Below are positions 46,401 to 58,400 of a DNA stretch of 64,000 nucleotides, piece after piece. The stretch lies in NCBI GenBank assembly GCA_022113835.1, contig JAILWY010000028.1:4650001-4714000 (forward strand), given 5' to 3'. The position numbers and the translations under genes were made by a program. The notes beneath the pieces were generated by a model. It saw nothing but the letters and a program-made list of their open reading frames with translations. It made no database searches and was not told the origin of the DNA. Numbering within the stretch: position 1 is the first letter of the stretch; the number at the start of each line of letters is the position of its first letter. This DNA comes from Atopsyche davidsoni. Lineage: Eukaryota > Arthropoda > Insecta > Trichoptera > Hydrobiosidae.

Positions 46401-49400
46401 TCATCTTCAAACATATTTTTGACATCTGATATACAGGGTGCGCCATATTTTATGTCGGTATGTAAACATTGAATAACTATTTTTTTTTGTATGAAAATTG
46501 GCAACTGCACTAAAACTCTTTTCACGAGGTATGATGATAGAAAAGCTATTAAAAAGCTTCTTGCGATAGTCCAAAATGCAGGATAAACGAAATTATTTTA
46601 TAAGTGCATAGATACAATCTGTATTAGGTGCATTGTGACATTTTCGGAATGGCTAAATTTTGGTGATGACCTGCTTCAATGGGATCCATTTTGGGACCCC
46701 TAATTTATTTTTCGACCCCTGGGAGTCGATATTGACCACTCTGGGAACCTATGGTACAGAGGTTTGCCTTGTTCGCTTCCAGAAATGAAGTCGCGTCTTC
46801 CCTGGCAGCGTCTGTTGCCGATCGATTTTTTTCTTCTGTGCAAGTAAGAGTGGTTAGTCTTAATATAGGATAACCGCCAGAGACTCCCTCTAATTGCACT
46901 CGGCTAAAAATAAATAAAAACACATAAATCTATCATCTCCTGTGTCGCACATGCGGCGAGTCGCTGCCAAGTCATTACTATGCCGAAAAGTAGCGTCGCT
47001 CTACCTGCAAGTTTTTATTTTTTACGTTTGTAAAATGTGTTCATTGTGTGGCAGGAGAGTTTATAAATAACAAGTAAAACTATAGAGCTTTCGGAGACTT
47101 GACTATTCACATAGCGACAGGTGTTTTATAATAGTTTGGAGGACACCTAATACAGCTTAAGAATGCTTAGTAGGATAATACTTTAAACACCATGGGTTTA
47201 TCGAAAAATCCAAGGGAATTCAACCTGCTAAACATGGCTGAAAGTTGAATATATATTCAGTCTTTCAGAATATATATTCAGTCGTCTTTTTAATGATTTT
47301 AGTTTATCGAAGAGGCTGATAACAATCGTTGAAGCCTTCCATCAGAAATGGACCTCTTTTTCGTTGTTCAAATAAGCACCTAATATAAATTGATTATTAT
47401 TGTGAAAAGAGTCTTTAAACACCCCCTGAAGGATTGCAATGCCATAAACTCCATTCGTTTCAAGGTGTTCTCTGAAATCTCCCATCAGAGATATCCATGG
47501 CAGCCACACTCGATGTGTATCTAAATTTATAAATATTGGCGTCACGTTTAAAAGTTGAGTTTAACAAACTTAATATTTACAACAATGGCAGCGCGTATTT
47601 CGTAAATAAAACATTTTATTTTTAGCAAGCTTTACCACGTGCCAAAAACACTTTTTCTCTGATAAATGGTAATGAATTTTCAATTTATATATATATTTAT
47701 AAATAAATCATGACGTCGTGCACAGTAAGCACCGCGTAAAGCTTATTTTTGTCTCCATAAATAATTTCTCCCACTCCCGATCCGGTTTTGCTTGCGTCAG
47801 CGCGCACAAAATTGAAAACCCAATTTATAAACAAGTACTTTATGCAAAATAATATATTAAAAACGCAAAGACAAAACAAAAATTCTATTACTCCGCCTAT
47901 TATTCTATTTATCACAAAAACATATAAATCTCTCGCGGGAAATCGCCGAATCCTCCGCCAGTACCGAATTCAAGGTTATTCTGAAAATATTTTCTTCGGC
48001 GAAGATTTGTCATGAAAAAATTCAGCGGATGGCGTGCCAAGATGCCGTGAGATAACGTTGCGTGTAACACCACTTGCCCCGAGTGGTTTCCCAATGGTTT
48101 GGCCGTCACTTTTAGCACACCTGGTGAGGTTGCATAAGAAAACCCAAGCCCTGAAAAGCCAGCTGGGCTTCTAGACGCAAAGGACCTGGTTTTCAGGACT
48201 TGACACCAAAGAGAAAGATTGTGAGGCTATATGCTTTGGATGCACTGTATACACACGCAAATATAGCAAATGACTACACACAGTGTGTGGGTATATTATT
48301 AAGGGGCAAGATCCCGTTATGGGTCATACACTTGGCTCGCGTATCCACCACAAAAGGTCTTACTACCTAACTTTGCTTGGTGTCCATCCCCCGTCTACAA
48401 AAAAGGACCGTTTTACCTGGCGAAATCGTGTCATTTGATTAATTTAATTGTCACTTTATTTTTCTATGTCGAAAGCTGATTTTTTTATAAAGTATTGAAA
48501 AAACTATAAATTATATTTATATATTTTTTATTATTTAATTTACGTCCATTTTCAAGGTAAAATATAATCTTGAAGATGTTGAAAAATTGTCAAAAATGAC
48601 GACTTTTCATAACCAAAGTTTGTTAAAGATATATATTTTTTTAATTTTTAAAATAATAAATCGCACAGGGTATATATTTAATCTTTTAATTCCAATTGAA
48701 AAAAAGACTTAAGAAGGGATGTATCTAACTTTTTGCATTTAAATTTTTTTGATTGGTGCAGTTGATTTTTCGCAAAATGGACCAGAAAATGATCAAAAAA
48801 ACTCGAGTATGGGACTTAGACCCTTAAGGCGGCTGATCCCTTTGGTGGGCCCATTTTCGTGTTTTTTGATAATTTTAGAAAATATTTTGCGGAAAATCTA
48901 CTGCACAAATAAAAAAAAATTAAATGCCAATAATTAGATACATCCCTTCTTCTACAGATATGTATTTTTTTATTTCTTATAAGTTTACTTTTAATATGAT
49001 AAATACGTGCGGTGCTAACTGGAAATTGAAAGCAATGCGAATCGTGTTATTTTATTTATTTAATTGGCACTTTATTTTTTTATTTTGAAAAATTATTTTT
49101 TTTACAGAATATTAAAAAATATTTTAATTATATATGTATATTTTTTATTATTTAATTAAAGTTCTTTTTCAAGGTCAAAAAAAATATTGAAGATATTGAA
49201 AAAATTGATAAAATGACGACTTTTCAAAAACAAAGTTTGTTAAAGTTTTTTTTATTTTTTATTTTTAAACTAATCTTATACCATAGGTTTATATGTAATA
49301 TTTAAATTTCAATAATTAAAAAAAACACGTAAAAGCTTGGGGTTCTAAATCCGTCGGTCATAATAATCTCCAAATAAATGCCTAAACTTCAATCGGGAAA

Positions 49401-52400
49401 ACACATATTTATCATATAAAAAATAAATTTATAAGAAATAAAAAACAAAATATCTGTAGAAGAAGAAATGTTTCTAACTATTGGCATTCATTTTTTTTAT
49501 ATTGGTGTAGTAGATTTATCGCAAAAAATATCAAAAACTCGAAAAGTCTCATGCCCCCCAAAGCCTTATAGCTTAGCAAAAATATGAACTGTTATCTTCT
49601 TGTGTGTAATCGATATACCTATGTTAAAAATTATTAATTCAAAGTAAAAAAATATATATATAGTTTTAATTAAAATGTCGAAGAATTTCTCCGAAACAAA
49701 TCTTCAGTATAAACTACTTAAGAAGAAAATGAGTGAGTTAATTTTTTTACTCAACTATAATATATGTATATTTTTATTTCGATCGTTATGTTTATTCATA
49801 TTATTAGTGCTATTTCAATTTAAAAAAACTTATTAATTACACTGAACATATTTCTATATCTGTTCATGGTTTTCTTATGGAGAATATATACTGAGTCCTT
49901 CTACACCATAGTTTAATATTGCTACTGCCCAATAGCATTATTATACAATCCTTTCCTTATAAGACTCTGACATTTAAATGACTTTATGCAAAGTGATTCT
50001 TGTTTAAAAACTGTTATTAAAAAAAGTGAAAATTCCGGAGACGTGCCTTCCAACTTCCTGTTTACCTGCTTCTTACTGACCTTGGTGTTTTTTTCAGGAG
50101 GGGACTGGCGGACCAGGATGGGAAGTTGGGTGACTTCCAGGAGAGAGCTGTGGCCCTCAACCGTGAGTGCAAGCCAAATTACTAGGAGACTACATAAAAA
50201 ATTCATTTCAAAAATATTCTTGTAATCTCCTAGCTATTTGCTCAATATTATTGTAGCGCTTTCCAAAAAAAATTATAACAAAACATGTTATCAAACTCTT
50301 TATAGAGACATGCAACTTTGCGTTGAAAATTTTTTACATTTCTAGTTTCATCACTGCGGCTAAAATTAGACAAGATGTCAATTTATTTTCGACCTATCAG
50401 ATAGCAGAATTTTAAATATCAATGCACAAAGCTTTGTTGCTGTCATTAAAAGTGGATTTCTGTTGTCATGCTTTCTGGGAGTGAATATTTAATGGGAATC
50501 GGCGATAATCACTTGATGTTTGTATACAAAGCTTTATTGCGAGTTTTTTTTTTTTTTTTTTTTAGTAGACAGATTGTATCAATCGTTATTATCAAGTGTT
50601 TTTAATCGATTCGATTTTTTTTCAATAATACAGGTTTATTCTCTGTACCAGGGGTGGCCAACTTTTATCTACGTTTTGTATTAAAAATGTATCGCGATCG
50701 ACTTGATCGAGTGAAATGCATACAAAGTCTATATGCTAAGCTTCGGTACGAGGATAAGTAGATAAGTAAAATATATGTTTATGATTATTTATAATTATTT
50801 AACAGCCCTTAAAAGTCACGATCAGAAACAAGAATAAATATATTCTAAAACTTTTTTTAAGACTTGTTGGCTACCCCTGGTATATACAAAATTTAGTTAA
50901 TCGAATCAAACATTAAACGTAGAGAAAAATCCACATTTAATAGAAGTATCTCACTTGGCAAATAACTCGTCTAAAATATATTTTATTATATATACATTGG
51001 CAACAGTTTCATAGCAATATAAAATTAATGTTTAGAGCAAGTAATAAATAAATACTTTTATATATATTTATTATTAAACGCGTATTCTACGTTAGTGTCT
51101 TTATTATAAAGTATTATGATGTATAATGGATTATAATAGTTACATTTTTCTGAATGAAAAACATATACGTTTTGTCTGTTTTTTTTTTTTGAGTAATTAA
51201 ATATGAATCATTAGGTCTTGGTTTTACGAAATTTTTACGACATAATAGCATCAAACTACTCAATATAAAATTACTAACGCTTATAAATAAGGCATTTATA
51301 AATATCATCGATCATTTGATGGTAGAAATTCAACGAAGTGGTCTGCAATGATTTTGCAAAAATACGCATACTTTTATGCAAATCTGGTATTCGTGTATGC
51401 CTTGATTATAGACGAGTTTGTCAAAAACACTGACCCCAGCGATGGGAAGCTCTCGTCCACGTGCATGCTGAAGATGCTTCACAAGTATGTACTTTCAACC
51501 ACGTCGAGAAAGACTCGCAGACACCTGCTGCAGGTGCACTTCTCGCAAACGAACCACCTGCACAAACAAGAAAACCTCATCAAGAGCATCAACAGCTTGG
51601 ACAACACGAGTGTCGTCGTTGGGAAGCCAAAAGAAGATGTCGTGATCACCCCCGACGGTTACGTGATAACAAATTTTAAAATCAAAACCTACGTTGTGTT
51701 TCTGAACCACCCCCTGGAGCTGTACCGCGAGCTGGACAGCATAGAAAAGCACTCCAGCTGGAATCCCAGTGCGGCGTTCGTGATCATCATAAACAGAGAG
51801 CACATCGTCGCCGCGACCATCATTGCGATGTTCAACCAGCTGGCTAAGCGGAAGGTCATCAACGCGTTCGTGATCACGTCAGACAGAGACGATGGCATCG
51901 TCAGATCATACACGTGGCTTCCCTACAACTCCAGCCAGTGCGGGGCCAAATGCGACACTGTCCACGAGCTGGACCACTGCAGCGGCTCCGGGATGTCGCA
52001 GATCCATCCCGACTATCCCAAGGTCCCCTCAGACCTTCGCGGCTGCGTCCTGAGGGTGAAGGTCGTCGTCTCGGAGCCGTACGTCATGCCGCCCCTTGTG
52101 AACCTGAACACGTCTGAAAAGACATTCGCCAAGGGGGTTGAAATAAAAATGATACGATTCCTAGCCGAGATGCTCAACATGTCTGTCGATATACAATCAA
52201 ACGTTGATTATGGGTCTGGTAATTTTTCGTTGAGCAATCAGTTTGACCTACTAAATGAAAAAATAGATATGGTAGGGGGTAATTTACTTTCTGATTTGCA
52301 GTTCAATGAATTCGACTCTCTAAACTACTGGCTGGAAGAAAAGATAGTCTTCTGTGTGCCCAAGGCCATGAATGTCCCGTTTTGGAATAATATCAAGTAT

Positions 52401-55400
52401 GTATTCACTCGCGAAGTTTGGACAGTCCTGTTAATTATTTCAGTTGTAAAATCACTGGTCTTTCAGTATTTTTTATGGAAGGAGAATGCAATCAAGAATA
52501 TTTGGGCAATGTCCACTTTGTTTACTGTGGTGGGCATGCAGCTCGGTTTCGTGACGCAGACGAAGCCGAAGCTGGACTATTTCAAAGTGTTTTTCGTATT
52601 CTGGCTGTTGATGGGCATCACAACGCTGGTCATCACGCAGAGCTCGCTGAACAGCTTCATCGTCAACCCGCACTTGGAGAAGCAGCCGGAGACGTCTCAG
52701 GAGGTTCAGGACTCCGGCATGGAATACGGCGGACACGAGGTCCACGTGTTCAGTACTGAATCGAAAGAAATACAGGCGCTGGCGAAAAGGTTCAACAATT
52801 GCGCACCCCTGGAAGCGTGCATCAGGAGAGTCGTCACCAGGAGGGACTTTGCGCTGATAGTGTGCCGAGCCTACGCGAGGTATTACGATAGCTTCATCAG
52901 AAACAAGACCGAACCGAGCATGTACTGCTTCAAAAGAGAAGCCCTGAAGACGTACTACCCTTTTCTGATGACGTGGAAGCAGTTCCCTCCCATCGGGAAG
53001 ATGCAGCACATCTTAACTCGGCTCTTTGAGAGTGGCTTTCTTCTGCGGTGGTACGAGGAGATTCTCCCCAAGGTCAAGAGGGTTGATCGGACTGCGTTTA
53101 ATACCTTGAGGATGAACGATTTGCACCAGGTGTTTTTGCTTCTGGTAGTCGGGAACGCCATCGGCTTCGTTGTGTTTTGCATTGAACATGTGTGCTTTAG
53201 TTTTGAAAAACAAATAACCGCTGCTACAAACTGCCTTAAAGAAATGTGCTTCGGCTTTTTCAGGCTGTATTTTCAGAGTGGATTTTCTCGTGAGCAAGTT
53301 ATAATTAATGAAACTACTGATTAATATAACAAGTAGCAAATTGCTGATTGAGAACCCCTGGGCTAGTTAACGTTCACACGTCCCATGGGTTTGTCCCCAT
53401 TCATATTATAAATTATGTTTGAATCAAAGCGAAAGTCATTTATTATATTAAAAACTAATAAATCAATATTTTTGACAGAAATTACTTGGCGAATTCTCAT
53501 TATGATTAACATCGTTGAAAGTGTTTTTCCACATTTTCGTAAACGCATTTAAAATATTTATATTTAAATATCGCCCAAATTACTTATTGTATTATAAATA
53601 TCTTGAAAAATATCACAAATATTATATATATACTAGTAATGTAGCCCGTCACAAAATGACGAATTTGATGGTGAACGACATCTCGCGGCGAAGAAGTGAA
53701 TTATATAATTAAAGTTTAGCTAAAGCATATTTTAAAGTTTATGAATGAAAATATTATCCTATCGTCTTGAAATTCGGCACATAGCTGCGGAAAAATTTAC
53801 TTATCTTATGTGCAAAAAATCAGCGTTGTATCTTTTAAGATATTCTATACAGAACGGAAAAATGAAACATACATACAAACATACAAATAAACACACAATG
53901 GCTATTATTATAGTAGATATATATATATATATATATATATTTATAAATATACATGTTATTTTTATTCATACAAATAAAATTATTACGAAGAACATATATT
54001 TGACAGTATTAATATGCTGAGTTAAGCTCTCTACACGCGTTGCGGCCCTCTACACACACGTGACCAATAGCATCCTATTTTGCATCATTTACCAAGCCAA
54101 AACCATAAAAAAAACATTCTGAGAAGCTGCCCCGGAAGGGAAATTAAAATACACCTTGAACCATTCGATAAAAAAAACATTTACGCCTCTTCGCTGGAGC
54201 CTGCGAGGATACGAGATGACGAGGAAATTGACCCCCATGAGGCAGGGGGTGACGGACTTTATTGACCCATGGGGTGTGTTACGATTGCTCTGTGCATACT
54301 GCAGCGTTATGGTTTTATAATCCTATGCACAGGGAGTGGGAGAGGCTGCATTCCACGCTTAGATTCAATCAATATGGTTGTTATTATTATCGCTTATTAA
54401 ATCATACTTTTTAACGCCTTCTCTTTGACTCTTGCCAACCAATCAAGAAGAAAGCCTCTTTTATATATTTTTTACTACTTCCGGATGCCGACAGCTGGTC
54501 TTAAATTTATATAAATAAATAATTGTATCATATATAATTTATACATTCGTGAGGGGGGGTTTTCCACGGAGCACACATTTCGCTGTTCCCCTGACATTCG
54601 TCGCTGACTTTCTATGGAGACAGCGTCTCCGTTGCATGATGCGCTGAAAACCACGGAGAAGCATGGAGAAGGTGTCTCGTCGTGTTCTTCAGCTCTCGAT
54701 CCTCTTCAGCGCCGTGTCCGTAGGCTCCAAGAAGATGTGAAACTCTTGCTTTCCGGTACCTGTCGACTCTTACCGATCAGAGAGAAGTCTGATGCGAAAC
54801 GTCAGCAGCGCGCGGATTGCCGGCGGAGCTGTGTCTCGCTGCTGGAGGTCGCGACCCGTTTTGAGGATGTCGACCGAAAGTGGTAATAAAGCGGTGCTGG
54901 GTGGGTTGCAGGGGTGCAGGCGGAGGTGCGCAGCGCCCACAAGGAGGCCGACATGATCCGCCAGAGACTGCTCAACGTCGAGGCCGACCAGGCCGCCACT
55001 CGCAACCGCAACTGCTCCCTGCTCGAGCAGATAGACCAGCAGTCCGGTAAGGGAACGACACTTGCTAAACCGGGTCTGCGTAAGCCATAGCTTAATGACG
55101 TCGTCGTCTCAGCCTCTCAAGCACTCCTAAAGCCATTCAACAAATACACGGGTTCAACCAGACTGTGACGTCAGCAAACCATGGCTTACAAAACTACTTG
55201 TCCTAACCTATTTTTTCTTGAATACACATACCTGCAGTCCGATAGTATAAAACGGTTTAGGTAAGCCATAGCTTAATGACGTCGTCGTCTCAGCCTCTCA
55301 AGCACTCCTAAAGCCATTCAACAAATACACGGGTTTAACCAGACTGTGACGTCAACAAACCATGGCTTACAAAATTACCTGTCCTAACCTATTTTTTCTT

Positions 55401-58400
55401 GAATACATATACCTGCAGTCCGATTGTCTGCTCAAATACATAGAGCTGCAGTCCAATAAATAAATTTGCTTAAACCGGTTTAGGCAAGCCATAGCTTAGT
55501 AAACGATAACACAGCATCTCAAGCCATTAAATAAAAACCGCGGTATATACATTATTTGTTTCCGTTTGTAAAACTACCTGTAATTTGAAATTGTTGCACG
55601 TACCTGCGAAAGATGTTTACCGGTCGTCAACAGCTGGTCCTTGATCTATTTACTGGGACGCAGGAGTTGGCAACCCGTAGCATTTTTTTTTTAAAAGCCA
55701 TTGAATTTCATAATAAAGTTATTAGTGATCGTGTATCCATGTTTTTTTAAAATTATTTTGATATATTTATTGGAAAGATTCTCTCGTTCGGTTCAGGCTA
55801 AGAAGTTAAATCTTTTCTCATTAATTTCGACGTTTCCGGCGGAAATCGTTTAACTCTGATCTCACTGATGTGCTGAAGGAATTAACTGAGGATGCAGACT
55901 TCCATGCTGCAGTAAAATATATAAACAAAAAATAATTTAATCGTATTTTAGCAACGGCGATAATTAATTAATTAATTAATTATAATTAAAAATGTTAATT
56001 TTAATTTAAGTTAATTATAATGGGTTAGGTATATTTTACAATGTATCTAATTGGCAATTAAATATGAATTAAACATTAATTTAAATACAACCAAATAAAT
56101 GCGTCCTTTTCTCGAAAAAAGGTTTCTCGTCCCTGCGGTGGGCTCTGATTGAATAAACTGGTGCTATTGTTAGAAAGTGGAGTATTACAAATTGACCCGT
56201 CCGGTATGGAAGTCATGCGGGAAAAGGTGCTACACTCCTGCGGTGGGCGCTGGCTGATTAAGCTGGTGCTGTAGTGTGAATGTGGAGTATTACAAATTGA
56301 GCAGTCCGGTATGGAGGGAATGCGAGAAAAGGTGCTACACTCCTGCGGTGGGTGAAGTGGTGCAGTAGTGTGAACATGGAGTGTGGGTGGTGACTTGCAG
56401 TGTCGGTGCGAGCGGCGGAGCAGCACGCGCGCCAGCTGGCCCTGGAGGTGGCCTCGCTGCAGGAGCGGCTGGACAGCACCGTGCCCGAGGCGCAGCGTCT
56501 GCAGCACCTCGCCGACCAGCTGCGCCAGGAGCGCGACCAGGAGCGAGAGAACTTCAACAAGGTCTGCTATACACTCCAAGCAAACGCGACCGCCCGAACC
56601 GCTACGAGCTTACAAAAAACATACATTTTTTCAATATATAATATAAGCAAAATAGAGTTTGCAGCTTGGTAGAATCGGGAAGTCTCGGTCCCGGGAGGTG
56701 CGGTCGGTGTGCGAGCGTGCCTCCCGCCGGAGCCTGTAGTCGTTGGTCTGTCGCGCAGACGCTGGCGGAGGAGCGGGCCGCGCGCGCCGCCGATGACGCA
56801 GCGCGCCGCCAGGAGTTCGAGAAGCTGCGCTCGCAGGGCGCCGAGAGCGAGGAGATGCTGCTGGCTGACTGCGAGTGGAAGCTGCGGGACGTGCAGCGCG
56901 CCGCCCGCGAGCGCGCCGAGAAAGCCGAGCAGCGTCACGCCGAGGCGCAGCGCCAGGCTGACGAGCGTCTCGCGCAGGCCCAGCGCCAGCTCGCCCAGGT
57001 CAGCCTCCACCCACCCCCACCAACCTCTCCAGTCCTCCCATCACATTCCAAATACCTGACAGCGCCAGCTCACCCAGGTCAGTCCCCACCCACCCTGCCA
57101 GTCCTTACATCACACTCCAAATACCTGACAGCACCACCTCACCCAGGTCAGCCCCCCACCCACCCCTCTGGACGCCTCCAGTCCTCCCATCACATTCCAA
57201 ATACCTGACAGCACCAGCTCACCCAGGTCATGCCCCACCCACCCCTTTGGACGCCTCCAGTCCTCCCATCACACTCCAAATACCTGACAGCGCCAGCTCA
57301 CCCAGGTCAGTCCCCACCCACCCTGCCAGTCCTTACATCACACTCCAAATACCTGACAGCACCACCTCACCCAGGTCAGCCCCCCACCCACCCCTCTGGA
57401 CGCCTCCAGTCCTCCCATCACATTCCAAATACCTGACAGCACCAGCTCACCCAGGTCATGCCCCACCCACCCCTTTGGACGCCTCCAGTCCTCCCATCAC
57501 ACTCCAAATACCTGACAGCGCCAGCTCACCTCAGTCAGCCCTCACCCACCCCTCTGAGAGCCTCCAGTCCTCCCATCACATTCCAAATACCTGGCAGCGC
57601 TAGCTCGCCCAGGTCAGCCCCCACCCACCCCTCCAATCCTCCCATCACACTCCAAGTACCTGGCAGCGCCAGCTCGCCCACATCACCCCCCACCCACCCA
57701 TCTGGGCGCCCCCAGTCTTCGCATCACACTCCAAACTGTGCTGCAGGTGAAGTTGGCGGAGGAGGAGCTGGTGGAGGCGCGGGCCCGCGCACACGAGCAG
57801 GCCAGGCTGCTGCGCGGCAGCTCAGCCCAACTGGCGGCAGCGCAGGCGGCCCATGCAGCCAGCTCGCAAGACGCCACCCGACTGCGGGCTCTGCTGGACC
57901 AGCACAAGGACCAGCTGGTGACCCTCCGCGTGCAGCACATCAAGGTAAGCGACAGCCTAAAGGCGGCGCCAGAGACACGAGACGTATGTTTTCACATTCT
58001 TCAGCAGCAAAGGTTTTTGATACAACCACCTTGAAGTTATCTAATCGAGACAAATGTAGTCCTCATTCATTATTGCGGTCACTGGGCCAGGTTGGTGGTC
58101 ACTCGCGTTTTCCGCATTGTCACAAGTGCACGAACGGTAGACATCCCAATGCGTGATCTATCGTTTGATGCTCCCCACTATAACTTCATTCGCTTGACTG
58201 TGGCGTATATATGTAACCGATGGCGCGGCTGACCTTGAGCTCTGTGCGAAGGACCTGGAAGAGAAGGAGCAGCGGCTGGTGACGCGACTGGCGGAGCAGG
58301 CGAGGCGGCTGGAGGCGGAGGCGCGATCCCAGAGCGAGACGCGCACCGCCGCCTGCCGCCAGCACGAGGCCGCCCTCAGGGAAGCCACTAAAAAGGTAAG

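Noticed and set aside
46292..46525. Minus-strand ORF of 77 codons
   Set aside because: It lies in repeat-like sequence with a partly duplicated segment at 46125; no start context or recognisable domain.
57005..57700. Long Pro/Ser-rich plus-strand ORFs
   Set aside because: They come from the minisatellite unit being open in several frames. The flanking exons splice in phase without them.
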